A stretch of DNA of 64,000 nucleotides, taken from Poecilobothrus nobilitatus (lineage: Eukaryota > Arthropoda > Insecta > Diptera > Dolichopodidae). A program made the translations under genes and the position numbers. The stretch spans positions 227,061,151 through 227,125,150 of the forward strand of contig OX352772.1 of the NCBI GenBank assembly GCA_947095535.1, in the 5' to 3' direction. The notes below the pieces were generated by a model, which did no database searches, was not told the origin of the DNA, and saw only the letters and a program-made list of their open reading frames with translations. Positions 43,268 through 53,540 of this stretch are shown here, one piece after another. Every line of letters starts with the position of its first letter. Within the stretch, counting starts at the first letter, position 1.

Positions 43268-43599
43268 CAATCAAATTGATTCAAGTCATATACTTTAGTT
43301 GTTTCTTTAATATAATTAGATAAAAACTCTTTTTTGATTTTTTTATTTGTTATAATAACATCAAATTTTTCTAGTATTTGACAGAGCTCTTTATTTATTT
43401 TATCGTTGTACACAGTTCCAAAAGAGTAATTATCAAAATTATCATTTATAAAATCCCTAGTTGGAAATTTATACTTGAGCTCTTTTACAAACTTTTTACA
43501 AGGTTCTTTAAAACCAACTATACAAATATCTTTCGCAAACAAGGTATTATTATCATCACTACAAAATGTTACATCCAGAAGTGCACAAGACAGTGACAT
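43267..43599 (-). CDS. Short exonuclease-like paralogue of element B
   Basis: A complete 110-residue frame. Its start (ALLDVTF, then KDICIVGF) and its end (INKELCQILEKFDVIITNKK, then EFLSNYI) line up with the larger exonuclease-like protein at 48079-48609 (VLIVDLQF, KELAILEK, ILKHYLESAEKIYVKGEQKK). The C-terminal Cys/His-rich part is missing. It may be a duplicated, inactive or regulatory version. Located between MCP and protease in the packed cluster. Confidence 0.5.
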   Translation of the reverse strand: MSLSCALLDVTFCSDDNNTLFAKDICIVGFKEPCKKFVKELKYKFPTRDFINDNFDNYSFGTVYNDKINKELCQILEKFDVIITNKKIKKEFLSNYIKETTKVYDLNQFD

Positions 43600-43636
43600 T
43601 TTGTCAAATGTTCAAATTTACTTTTATATATGCTAT

Positions 43637-44938
43637 TTATAGGTTTGAGAATATATTTCGGTTTTTATCAATTTGTAAACTTGCATCAAATTCTCCATAA
43701 ACAATAGCAGTCAGTGTAGATGTAAGTGGTTTTGATAGTCTTGCCTCAATTCTAACTGTACCTTGATTTAGTAGACCTTGACACACTTCATTTCCTGATG
43801 AATCTGGAGTTAAATCAAAAGCTAGAATGAAAAACCCATTACTAAACATGGGTTTTGTTATCTGATGACCTTTATCATTATGGTAAATTCCAGTTTCCGA
43901 AAAAAGTGTACTGTATGCTCTTGTACAGCAATTATTTTCATCTGAAAAACTGTTTTCAATTGCTGAATTAGGTATTTGAACACCATTTACGTTTAACACA
44001 AATTGTGAAATATCAAAATGTTTAAAATTGTATGGGTTTTTTGACCTTTTTCCAGAGTAACCTGTATTTTCTGTCATGCAAAAAATGATTGTGTTTGGCA
44101 ACTGTCCAATAAAAACATTATCAAGTGATATTGATGAACTATTCTGTGGAATGGTAAAAGTTTTTACCTCTACCCGTTTGTAATTGTATTTGGCATTAGT
44201 TTTTTCCAATACAGCATTATGTGCTAATAGCACACTAGGATTAATTGTTACATGTCTCATAAATAAAGTGGCTTCTAAAATTTTCAGTTGAGATTCATCA
44301 GTATCATCTGCAAAGAGGTAAAAATCTGGTTTTTCTAATGTTAGGACAACTCGAACATCGACATTGTTTATGAGAAGTGTAGGTTGGTTAAACATATCTA
44401 AATGTAATTTCCCCATAAGCTCCACTACATTGCTATTTTGGTATAATTTTTGACGTTCTTTTAAACCACTATTATCTGTTTTTGCTATATTTGGCTTATC
44501 TAACATCCATCCACCACACTCCAAATGCGTTGTAGCGGCATCCGTACCATAATTTAACAATGATTCAATATAAGCTCTGTAATGATAATTGCCATCTGAT
44601 GGAGATATATTCTTTCCATTTAGTTGAACATTACATTGTTTTATTAATGAATGTAACATATTATTAACCACACTTGGTTGTTGTATAGGTGTTCCATCAG
44701 TTTTTTTATCTTTATTCCATTGAGTTCCATCTTTTTTTAAAATTTGTACTTTTAATTTTAGATATGTCGAAGACAAGTCTCTATATGTATCACCGTGCCC
44801 TAGTGAAACAAATTCTATGACAGACGGATTATCTAAAGAAGCAATAGGGTTATAGGAAACTTCTTCAGATCGTAAAATACTTGACTGAATAGGCTGTGTT
44901 TTAAAAATATCAAGCTCTGATTTCATACATTCAATCAT
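43637..44938 (-). CDS. MCP: Major capsid protein of element B (second lineage)
   Basis: A complete 433-residue frame. It shows the pattern of the Polinton-type double-jelly-roll capsid protein often listed as F54H12.2-like: SSILRSEEVSYNPIASLDNP, a FVSLGHGDTYRDLSSTYL region, VVNNMLHSLIKQCNVQLNGK, then FNQPTLLINNVDVRVVL and a C-terminal EARLSKPL segment. It forms the icosahedral shell. It differs strongly from the MCP of element A (54166-55364), so two capsid lineages are present. No damage is seen. Confidence 0.88.
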   Translation of the reverse strand: MIECMKSELDIFKTQPIQSSILRSEEVSYNPIASLDNPSVIEFVSLGHGDTYRDLSSTYLKLKVQILKKDGTQWNKDKKTDGTPIQQPSVVNNMLHSLIKQCNVQLNGKNISPSDGNYHYRAYIESLLNYGTDAATTHLECGGWMLDKPNIAKTDNSGLKERQKLYQNSNVVELMGKLHLDMFNQPTLLINNVDVRVVLTLEKPDFYLFADDTDESQLKILEATLFMRHVTINPSVLLAHNAVLEKTNAKYNYKRVEVKTFTIPQNSSSISLDNVFIGQLPNTIIFCMTENTGYSGKRSKNPYNFKHFDISQFVLNVNGVQIPNSAIENSFSDENNCCTRAYSTLFSETGIYHNDKGHQITKPMFSNGFFILAFDLTPDSSGNEVCQGLLNQGTVRIEARLSKPLTSTLTAIVYGEFDASLQIDKNRNIFSNL

Positions 44939-44940
44939 AA

Positions 44941-45382
44941 TTATTCAAAAATATCTTTTTGTTTGTTTTTGTTATTAACTTTGCGTCGCTTCGACGTAAA
45001 ATAATTTAAATTATTAATGAGAGGTCTTTTTATAGATTTTCTTCGTTTTCTTTTGCCTTGTCCATACATTTCATTGAGTTTCCGAACTGCACCTCGTCTT
45101 ACATTTTTCATTATCTCTTTACTTCGATCTTGAACCACTTCTTTTACATTTGCACCTGTGGCAATATCAGATAATGCATTAATACCAGAGTTAATAACCT
45201 CTTTTTTTAATATATTAGCTCCAGACGTAAATATTGGTTTTAAATATCTAAAAAGACCACCGAAAAAGCCTCCCTAATCCTCGTCCCCTTTGGTAAGGTA
45301 CAATTGAGTGTAACAAAGGACCAATATCCTCAAGACCTTTTCCTGATTGAACTAAATAATATTTGTAGTACGCTCTCTCCAT
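44941..45382 (-). pseudogene. Minor core/membrane-lytic type protein, one-base frameshift
   Basis: ATG at 45382 (MERAYYKYYLVQSGKG). The N-terminal part ends in a Gly-rich YQRGRGLG motif, where an extra base near 45273 shifts the frame. The rest continues as a GGLFRYLKPIF segment, a helical domain (INSGINALSDIATGANVKEV) and a very basic tail (GKRKRRKSIKR). This layout resembles minor capsid or adenovirus pVI/pX-like proteins of Polintons. Without the extra base it would be one 147-residue gene. Confidence 0.65.
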
Positions 45383-45428
45383 AATGAATAAAATAAAATA
45401 ATATATAGTTTTGTAAAATCGCTTTTAT

Positions 45429-46346
45429 TTATACTTTTTTAAAATGTAATACAATTTTTGTTGGAATTGAACTATTGGAAAAGTTTATTTTGTATCCATA
45501 TTTATCACATAAAAGTAATGAAATGTTATTAAATGATTTCTCCACATTGCAATATTGAATATTACTGAATTCTTTTACAGTATCAGTGAAAGAATTTTGT
45601 ATGTTAACAGATCTTAAACACCTTATATCTTTATCACCTAGTTTTTGCGGTTCAATTATATCTGTGTATATAAAAAACATATCTGGTTTACTAATGGGAA
45701 TCAATTGTACACTATCTATAAAAGTTTTGAAAGCTTCTATTACACGTGATTTATATTTTTTAAAATCTGTAACTTTAAAAGATACTTGATTGAAACATGT
45801 TGTCAAAAGTCCTTCGAGGGTATAAGCGTAATTTGCTCTTATTTTTATATCTATTTTAGGCTTAGTAACACATATTGTGGTGTAACTTAAATTTTTAGGC
45901 ATCTCCTCAGCTTTTATTGGTTGTGTATAATGAACTTCATCGTTTATAAAATTAAAAATTCCCCAAATCAACTGTCGTTCAACTTCTTTTCTTGTAAACC
46001 TATTAAGTGGGCGTATATTTTGAATTAGTGTTGGTAGTAGAAAAACTTTCCAGTCGCATATCATTTGTTTTTCTATGTATGGAATATATGATGTTCCAAC
46101 CCCTATCATATCTTTCTGCATACCTTTAATAAATATTTGAGTACTTTTTTCCCATTCTTCACCATACACATTTGGAACGAAATCATTAACATACATTTCT
46201 GAAATACCGACTTTCCACCTTGAATCACACATGTATTTATTCATTTTATTTGTAAAAGATGATAATGAATTTTCTGGATAATAGTTCATAGATGAATCAC
46301 TGAGTAAAGTGGCATAAAATTCATCATTTACTTGTATGTTGTCCAT
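45429..46346 (-). CDS. Penton-like minor capsid protein of element B
   Basis: A complete 305-residue frame. It begins FYATLLSDSSMNYYPENSLS and SRWKVGISEMYVND, typical of the vertex protein of this Polinton lineage, and ends in a strand region with IVLHFKKV. It probably forms the pentameric capsid vertices. The start overlaps the upstream gene by 19 bases. Not alignable by eye with the penton of element A beyond the general plan. Confidence 0.75.
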   Translation of the reverse strand: MDNIQVNDEFYATLLSDSSMNYYPENSLSSFTNKMNKYMCDSRWKVGISEMYVNDFVPNVYGEEWEKSTQIFIKGMQKDMIGVGTSYIPYIEKQMICDWKVFLLPTLIQNIRPLNRFTRKEVERQLIWGIFNFINDEVHYTQPIKAEEMPKNLSYTTICVTKPKIDIKIRANYAYTLEGLLTTCFNQVSFKVTDFKKYKSRVIEAFKTFIDSVQLIPISKPDMFFIYTDIIEPQKLGDKDIRCLRSVNIQNSFTDTVKEFSNIQYCNVEKSFNNISLLLCDKYGYKINFSNSSIPTKIVLHFKKV

Positions 46347-47017
46347 GAGCTTGCGGATTTATTCTTACGAATTGGAAAATTAAGTTCTGTTTGAGTATTA
46401 CCTACTGCTGACCTTAAAACACGTCTTGACGAATTATTCAACTCTTTGCTATTTATAGTTTTTTCTTTTTTCGTTGGTGGGCTTGGGCTATCTAAAGGAA
46501 CAGTTATAATGTCCCCTGTATCAGTTTCAAAAATTTGTACATTTTGATTTCTAATTGATTTTCTTTTTCTAAGGCGTTCTCCAACTGAAGCAGCTGACAA
46601 TGCTTTTGTTAAAACATTTTCCTGAATTTCATCATCAAATACTTCGTCATCAGCTTCTTTTTCATATACTTCTTCTTCTTCAGGAACAACTTGTATTCCT
46701 ACATTCTTATATTCAGGAAAATGCGATTGAGCTTCCGCATCTATATACATTGGTTTTGCACGAGTTTGAGTACCTTTTGTTTCCGTAATTTTTACTTTCT
46801 CCTCTTTATTTCTAGGAAGTACTCTATTTTTGTTTCTTATTTTAAATAAATTTTGTCTGTATAAATACCATTTTTGAGTGTCTGTTAGATATTTATTTAA
46901 CAATATTTTTTTCATATTTTTATCCAACTCATTTAATTCAAAGTCTGCATTTTGTTTCATTTTCTCATAAATCTCGGGTTTTAGTATAATCATTTTGTTA
47001 AATGTTGTATTATTCAT
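46328..47017 (-). CDS. Conserved Polinton core-type protein, 229 residues
   Basis: Complete frame from an ATG that overlaps the upstream stop (ATGA). N-terminal helical domain (MIILKPEIYEKM, then LDKNMKKILLNKYLTDTQKW and LYRQNLFKI), an acidic middle (VPEEEEVYEKEADDEVFDDE) and a basic, Ser/Pro-rich tail (RRVLRSAVG). Proteins with this N-terminal plan recur in arthropod Polintons; the role is unknown, probably a structural or DNA-associated component. Confidence 0.6.
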   Translation of the reverse strand: MNNTTFNKMIILKPEIYEKMKQNADFELNELDKNMKKILLNKYLTDTQKWYLYRQNLFKIRNKNRVLPRNKEEKVKITETKGTQTRAKPMYIDAEAQSHFPEYKNVGIQVVPEEEEVYEKEADDEVFDDEIQENVLTKALSAASVGERLRKRKSIRNQNVQIFETDTGDIITVPLDSPSPPTKKEKTINSKELNNSSRRVLRSAVGNTQTELNFPIRKNKSASSWTTYK

Positions 47018-47337
47018 TTTATAAAATTTCCGATTATCCCTGATAGTACTGCACCAAGAAGTGTAGGTAAAAATCCACCACGTTGAATAATGATTTTTCT
47101 TTTATTATTTATAGATTTTTGGCGGCAAATGAGGGATCTCAATTCCTTTTTATACTTTCGTAATTGGGTTGTTGATTTTTTACTTAGATTACAATTACCT
47201 TTTAAAATATTTAAAGCAATTTCACAAAATGTTTTGATTACTTCAGGGTCACAATGTTTTATAATTACTTTCTGAAATTTCGGTTTAGAGCTTTTTAATA
47301 GGTGCAATATATGACGGTTGACCTTCAAACGTTTCAT
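47014..47337 (-). CDS. Small basic protein with hydrophobic C-terminal peptide
   Basis: ATG at 47337 (the frame is open a few codons further). A helical basic domain (HILHLLKSSKPKFQKVIIKH, then FCEIALNILKGNC) is followed by QRGGFLPTLLGAVLSGIIGN, a Gly-rich hydrophobic end like membrane-active capsid peptides. The family recurs next to the ATPase in many Polinton-like elements. It overlaps the ATPase end by 53 bases and the next gene by 4. Confidence 0.65.
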   Translation of the reverse strand: MKRLKVNRHILHLLKSSKPKFQKVIIKHCDPEVIKTFCEIALNILKGNCNLSKKSTTQLRKYKKELRSLICRQKSINNKRKIIIQRGGFLPTLLGAVLSGIIGNFIK

Positions 47338-47959
47338 ATTCTTTGCCAAATTGTTCTAATTGATCTCTTGTACAAAAACACAAACCTTTTCCAAATATAT
47401 CACTTCTTAATCGAAATATATCATTAACGTCTTGAGTAAGATCTATTAATATATACCCGTATGGTTCTGACGTCACTTCATTATATACTTTTTCAAATGC
47501 TTTGATTTGATTGGGATATATTTGGCGAGCTAGAGGTAATATCTGCGATTTATCTCTTGGATTTTTGAAAAGTACTAGATATTTACAGTTAAGCGAAATA
47601 TCTCTTGAAAATTTACCCTGGTGAAAAACATTTTGTATTACAAATATTACAGATAAATTTCTATGGTGTGATCCTCTAGTAAATAAATCACATACATACT
47701 TATCATGGGAATTTAACATCATATCATCGATAATAATTAACAAAGGTTCTTTATTGTCATTAAAATCCGGAATAGTGTTACTATATTCCACATCTTTTAA
47801 ATATTTTGGAACGGCATTTTTGTCTGGATTACACCAAATAATTTTATTAATATGTGGTTGTATATTTTCTTTTTTATACTTTATTAAATTATGAATAAAA
47901 GTGGTTTTACCACAGCATGATGGCCCCGCTACCATCATTGTAAATGGATGAAATAGCAT
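47285..47959 (-). CDS. ATP: Packaging ATPase of element B
   Basis: ATG at 47959; the frame is open slightly upstream but without another ATG. Walker A is AGPSCCGKTTF, Walker B is LLIIIDDMM, followed by a sensor-like IFVIQNVF. About 224 residues, the usual size of Polinton-type FtsK/HerA-like packaging ATPases. It is intact and heads the minus-strand cluster; the exonuclease-like gene starts in the other direction 120 bases away. Confidence 0.92.
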   Translation of the reverse strand: MLFHPFTMMVAGPSCCGKTTFIHNLIKYKKENIQPHINKIIWCNPDKNAVPKYLKDVEYSNTIPDFNDNKEPLLIIIDDMMLNSHDKYVCDLFTRGSHHRNLSVIFVIQNVFHQGKFSRDISLNCKYLVLFKNPRDKSQILPLARQIYPNQIKAFEKVYNEVTSEPYGYILIDLTQDVNDIFRLRSDIFGKGLCFCTRDQLEQFGKEYETFEGQPSYIAPIKKL

Positions 47960-48078
47960 AGTTGTATTAGTTAAAAATAGCACTGTTAACCTATATTTAT
48001 ATGAAAAGCTCTTTTGGCGAAGTGAATATAAATGTAAATTTATTTATTCTAATGAGTATTCTTACACAAACCGTCGAC

Positions 48079-48609
48079 ATGGTTAAACGAGTTCTCATAG
48101 TTGACCTACAATTTTTACAAGGAAATGAAAAGCAATATTTCCTAAAAGAATTAGCCATACTTGAAAAAGGAAGTTTAATTCCAACTGTCTATCACTTCAA
48201 AGCACCGTACCCCTCAGAGGAACTTAGTCCGGATATGAAATATAATAACCAGTATTGCGAAAATAAAATAAATGGACTTAAATGGAATAACGGTCTAGTT
48301 GAATATTTAGATGTAAAATGCATATTAAAACACTATTTAGAGTCAGCTGAAAAAATTTATGTTAAAGGAGAACAAAAAAAACAATTCCTTCAAAAGTACA
48401 TTGACAGTGATAAAATAGAAGATTTAAGCAGAAACTTGCCGTCATTACAAAAGATTGATAACTTTAAATCAAATTGTCCTATACACTTATTAAACAACAA
48501 TTTCAGATGTGCTGTTAAAAATTGTTATAATGTATATATGTATCTTTTAAAAGAAAAAATGTTAGATTACAACAGCACAGATTTCTATAAAATTGTAAAA
48601 TATTTTTAA
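48079..48609 (+). CDS. Exonuclease-like protein of element B
   Basis: The frame is open from 48001, but the ATG at 48079 (MVKRVLIVDLQF) matches the start of the A-lineage proteins. About 176 residues: VDLQF strand, YFLKELAILEKG, NGLKWNNGLVEYLDVK, EKIYVKGEQKKQFL, and a closing CPIHLLNN and CAVKNCYNVYMYL. The fold resembles DEDD exonucleases, but Glu of the first motif is Gln, so activity is uncertain. Every Polinton-like piece in this window has a relative, which implies a core function in the life cycle. Confidence 0.6.
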   Translation: MVKRVLIVDLQFLQGNEKQYFLKELAILEKGSLIPTVYHFKAPYPSEELSPDMKYNNQYCENKINGLKWNNGLVEYLDVKCILKHYLESAEKIYVKGEQKKQFLQKYIDSDKIEDLSRNLPSLQKIDNFKSNCPIHLLNNNFRCAVKNCYNVYMYLLKEKMLDYNSTDFYKIVKYF

Positions 48610-48687
48610 ATAAAAAATTATTTCAAACATATAAATAAATTTGTTTTATTTTTTTTTTAACACAACATAAGAATACATCTTTTTTGT
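48610..48687. terminator. Possible poly(A) signals after the exonuclease-like gene
   Basis: AAATAAAAAATT directly after the stop and AAATAAATT at 48631-48640 in the plus direction. Confidence 0.35.
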
Positions 48688-49498
48688 TCTACATTCTTAC
48701 ATATCAATAAAATCTTAAAATACTAATAATTTTTTCTTTCCTCTTCTTTAAATATTTCATCAGAACAAAAAAGAAAAGAAAAAATTCATCTCAAAATATC
48801 AATTTGGTCAAGGTTGATTCAGATTTAAAAACCAGCTTTGCACTTTTTTCTTTTAATTTTAAAAATTCGCATAGGTACACTTAATTTGTTTAAATTTTTC
48901 TCTTTACATTTTATAAAAACGCATTTTTTCTTACTATATCCATTTACGCCTATTACTTAAACCACATGTTAGATATTTTTGATTTTCTGTTTGTTTTCTT
49001 TTTATTCATATTTTTGTCAACATTCTTACATAACAATAAAATCTTATACGGTGATACTCGCAATTAATTAATGGTTTTTATTTCCTCTTCTTTAAATACT
49101 TCATAAAAAAAAGAAAAAACCAGAAAAAAAGAAAAAAAAATGCATCTCAAAATTGCATTAATTTTGTTGATTCTTCATCTAAGATGTAAAAAACCAGTTT
49201 GCACTTTTTTTTTTTAATTTTAAAGAAACGTATAGGTACATTTTTTTTCTCTTTACATTGTATGAAAAAGCATTTTTTTTTTCCTACTATTTTCCTGCAT
49301 ACCTATTACTTAAACCAAGTATACAATCTTTATAAACAACTGACGATCGCCGCCAGTCTGACTTACTTTTAAAATGACCTTGACATACTTCCTGTCTGGC
49401 CTTCCCGGTGACCTTGACCTACTTCTGGGTGATCTTGACCTACTTCCGGGTGACCTTGACCTACTGACCTGTCTGGCCCAAGTGCCTACCTATCTACT
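48688..49498 (-). repeat. Right TIR of element B
   Basis: About 0.81 kb, inverted copy of the left TIR with fewer internal units. The outer 160 bases are the best matched. Confidence 0.85.
49375..49459 (-). promoter_or_regulatory. Subterminal TGACCTTGA array, right end of B
   Basis: TGACCTTGA at 49375-49383, 49409-49417 and 49451-49459 and TGATCTTGA at 49430-49438, spaced 34, 21 and 21 bases. This is the complement of TCAAGGTCA seen at the left end. Confidence 0.5.
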
Positions 49499-49504
49499 TA
49501 CAAT
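49499..49504. repeat. Target site duplication TACAAT, right
   Basis: Identical to 38659-38664. Confidence 0.95.
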
Positions 49505-49620
49505 AATAATATAATATAGATACATACAAAAAATCTTTCGTTTAAATTTCTTTTCTTATAACTAAATTCTAATTATTCTTTATCAGTTAGTTTTTAGCAC
49601 ATTTCCAAAAAAAATTTGAA

Positions 49621-50905
49621 AAAATGTGCTTATTAGTTTCACTCTGTCCATCCGACCGTCCGTCCGTCTGTTTACAAAACTTCTACACTCTTAAAGATAG
49701 AGAAAAACAATTTTAACCATGGGTAGGTCTCATAAAAAAAATAATTTTGTGGAACAACTTTTTCATGTAGCCCCTCCCATTACGGAGCTACAGCCCCTCA
49801 AACTTTGAAAAAGTCCCACTTTTAAATGCATATATCTTATGTTCTACTTAAGATTTTTTCAATCTGAAAACGTCATTCGACAGGTATTTCTTTTATCTTT
49901 GTAAATAAATATCAAAATTATACAATTTTTTTAAATTTAGTATTTAAATTTACCGTTATGTAAAAACCAAATTTTGCATGATTTTTCTACTTTCATAACT
50001 CCGGCACGCTTTTAGATAGAGGCTTGAAATTTTGAGGCAAGAAAGAACTTTTAGAATTAGTATAAGTTTGCTCAGAAAATTTTTTTGGACCACCCCCTGT
50101 TTATGAAATATGAGGGCTTAAAAATTGAAAATTTGCTATATTTAAACACCTGTAACTTAGGCACCTATACACATTTTACTTCTGCAAGATATAAAATTTA
50201 AAGCTACAGTAATATATTTTAATGTGTGTTAAAGGTTTGTTTTAGTTGTAAAGGGTTCCAAAGTTGCAGCTCTTCAAAATTGCGAAAAAGTCCCATTTTC
50301 AGATGTATATATCTCAGGCCCTGCGTAATAGTTTTGCAATCTAAAGCCGTCAGAAGATTGAAAATTGTATTATCTATATAAAACAATATCAAAATTATGC
50401 AATATTTTGTAATTTACTATTTAAATTTACCGTTATGTGAAAACCATATTTTGCATGAAATTTCTTTTTTCATAACTCCGGCACGCCTTTAGATAGGAAC
50501 CTAAAATTTTGAGACAAGAAAGAACTTTTAGAATTAGTATAAGTTTCCTCAGAAAATTTTTTGGTAGCACCCCCTGTTTAAGAGTTATTACGCCTCAAAA
50601 ATTGAAAATTTGCTATTTTTGGACAGCTGTAACTTAGGCACCTGTAAAAATTTTTCTTCGGCGAGGCATGAAAATTAAAGGTTCAATAATATATTTTTAC
50701 GCGTGTTAATGGCTTTTCTTAGTTATATAGGATTCCGGACTTACGGCCCTTCAAAATTTCAAAAATGTCCTCTTTTCACGTTTTTTCGTAATACATGAAA
50801 TTTTCAAATTTTTGTGCAAGTCAAAATTCTAAACAGTTTGTATTGAGTTTGGAAATGTGCGCTTTTAAAAACCGTTGGTTTACATTCTACCTTGTTTTAT
50901 TTCAT
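49621..50905 (+). repeat. Repeat family P copy 2
   Basis: Starts with a CCGTCCGTCCGTC leader and TAGCCCCTCCCATTACGGAG. From 49845 it follows 10856-11930 closely, including the internal duplication. Confidence 0.8.
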
Positions 50906-51026
50906 TTATGTTCAAATATATATGGAGGAATAACCTTGAACTTAAAAGTTTAAATAAAGCTAGACTAAGAATAAAACAAAAAAATTTTTAAATATTTTAT
51001 TATGCTTTATTTACTGATAATATTTT
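50906..51026. other. Spacer between P and Q
   Basis: AT-rich, nothing recognised; absent at the equivalent junction near 11930. Confidence 0.4.
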
Positions 51027-53540
51027 TATACCCGTATGAACTATGTTCAAGGGTATAATAAATTTGCCATTACGTTTGTGACACCTTAAAGGAGTCGAGC
51101 TAGATATAGTGTCAAAGGTATGGATCGGCTCAGAATCGAATTCTGAGTCGATTAAGCCATGTACGTCCGTCCGTCCGTCCGTCCGTCCGCACGATAACTC
51201 AAAAAATAAAGGAGCTAGGAGGCTGAAATTTTTTTTACGTCACTTTTGCAAAATTGTTAGTTTTGCTATTTAAATCCAACATTTTCGGTCGGCGGGTTCG
51301 AGTAGCTGCCATACAACTTCTATCTTTATATAGAAATAACTCAGTATCTATTCAAGCTAGGTTTCTGAAATTTTGCAAATGATGATCAAGTTTTATGGCA
51401 ACAACTTCTGTAAAATTTGGTTGTGCTGGTGCAGCGGGTTCGGGTAGCTGCCATACAACTTCTCCGTTTAAATAGGAATAACTCAGTGTATATTGAAGCT
51501 AGGAATCTGAAATTTAGTAAAAAGGTGTCGAGTTACATGCCAACAACTTTTGTAAAATTTGGTTGGTCTAGAGCAGCCGGTTCAGACTTCTTGCACCTTT
51601 TGGAACCTAATGAAGCTAGGCGTCTGAAATTTTGCAAATGATGATCAAGTTTTATGGCAACAACTTTTGTAAAATTTGGTTGTGGTGGTGCGGCGAGTTC
51701 GGGTAGCTGCCATACAACTTATCCGGTTAAATGAGAATAACTCAGTGTTTATTGAAGCTAGGAATCTGAAATTTAGTAAAGAAGTGTCGATTTATATGCC
51801 AACAACTTTTGTAAAATTTGGTTGGTCTAGAGCAGCCGGTTCAGGCTTCTTGCACCTCTTGGAAGTTAATAAAGCTAGGCGTCTGAAATCTTGCAAATGA
51901 TGATCAAGTTTTATGGCAACAACTTCTACAAAATTTGGTTGTGCTGGTGCGACGGGTTCGGGTAGCTGCCATACAAAATCTCTTTTTAAATGAAAAGAAC
52001 TCAGTGTCCGTCCGCACGATAACTCAAAAAATAGAGGAGCTAGGAGGCTGAAAATTTTTTTACGTCACTTTTGTAAAATTATTAGTTTTGCTATTTAACT
52101 CCAGCATTTTCTGTCCCCGGGTTCGGGTAGCTGCCATACAACTTCTTTCTTTAAATAGAAATAACCCAGTGTCTGTTCAATCTAGGTATCTGAAATTTCG
52201 CGAATGATGATCAAGTTTTATGGCAACAACTTCTGCAAAATTTGGTTGTGGTGGTGTGACGGGTTCGGGTAGCTGCCATACAAAATCTCTTTTTAAATGA
52301 AAGAACTCAGTGTCCGTCCGCACTATAACTCAAAAAATAGAGGAGCTAGGAGGCTGAAAATTTTTTTACGTTACTTTTGTAAAATTGTTAGTTTTGCTAT
52401 TTAACTCCAGCATTTTCGGCCGCCGGGTTCGAGTAGCTGCCATACAACGTCTTTCTTTAAATGGAAATAACCCAGTGTCTGTTCAATCTAGGTATCTGCA
52501 ATTTTGCGAATGATGATCAAGTTTTATGGCAACAACTTCTGCAAAATTTGGTTGTGGTGGTGCGACGGGTTCGGGTAGCTGCCATACAACTTCTCTTTTT
52601 AAATGAAAATAACTCAGTGTCCGTCCGCACGATAACTCAAAAAATAAAGGAGTTAGGAGGCTGAAATTTTTTTACGTCACTTTTACAAAATTGTTAGTTT
52701 TGCTATTTCACTCCAGCATTTTCTGTCCCCGGGTTCGGGTAGCTGCCATACAACGTCTTTCTTTAAATAGAAATAACCCAGTGTCTGTTCAATCTAGGTA
52801 TCTGAAATTTTGCGAATGATGATCAAGTTTTATGGCAACAACTTCTGCAAAATTTGGTTGTGGTGGTTCGACGGGTTCAGGTTGCTGCCATACAACTTCT
52901 CTTTTTAAATGAAAATAACTCAGTGTCCGTCCGCACGATAACTGAAAAAATAAAGGAGTTAGGAGGCTGAAATTTTTTTTACGTCACTTTTACAAAATTG
53001 TTAGTTTTGCTATTTAACTCCAGCATTTTCGACCGCCGGGTTCGAGTAGCTGCCATACAACTTCTTTCTTTAAATGGAAATAACCCAGTGTCTATTCAAT
53101 CTAGGAATCTGAAATTTTGCAAATGATGATCGAGTTTTATAGCAACAACTACTGTAAAATTTTGTTGTGATGATATGACAGGTTCGGATAGTTGCCATAC
53201 AACTTCTCTTTTTAAATGAAAATAACTCAGTGTCTATTGAAGCTAGCTATCTGAAATTTAGTGAAAAAGTGTCGAGTTGCATGCCAAAAACTTTTGTAAA
53301 ATTTGAATGGTCTAAAGCAGCCGGTTCAGGCTTTTTGCATTTCTTGGAACTTAATGAAGCTAGGCGCAATAGATTCGGGTAGCTATCATACAACTCCACA
53401 ATTTACATAAATATATCTCTGTAGTTCGGTACTAAAACTCTGAATGTTTTTAAAAGATGATCAAGTTTTATAGAAACAGGATATATTACATTCATACGGG
53501 TATCCCAGAGTTGACACAGTCTACTCTACTGCACTCTTCC
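51027..53540 (+). repeat. Repeat family Q, long copy
   Basis: Starts TATACCCGTATGAACTATG and ends with TTCATACGGGTAT plus the CTACTGCACTCTTCCTCG tail. Two 259-base units (from about 51417 and 51676) precede four units of 306-307 bases starting GTCCGTCCGCAC at 52006, 52312, 52619 and 52925. Inverted relative to 16601-19120. Confidence 0.85.

Larger units (their letters stand above)
38665..49498. mobile_element. Complete Polinton/Maverick element B
   Basis: 10,834 bases, starting AGTAGATAGGTAGGCACTTG and ending with its complement (AG...CT), with inverted TIRs on both sides and exact 6-base duplications outside. It holds integrase, acidic, unknown, protease, exonuclease-like (two), MCP, core-type, penton-like, ATPase and OB-like genes. 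No PolB lies between the TIRs, although Polintons normally encode one. Most capsid genes are open, but the integrase and the gene at 44941-45382 carry frameshifts, so this copy cannot move alone. Confidence 0.95.
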
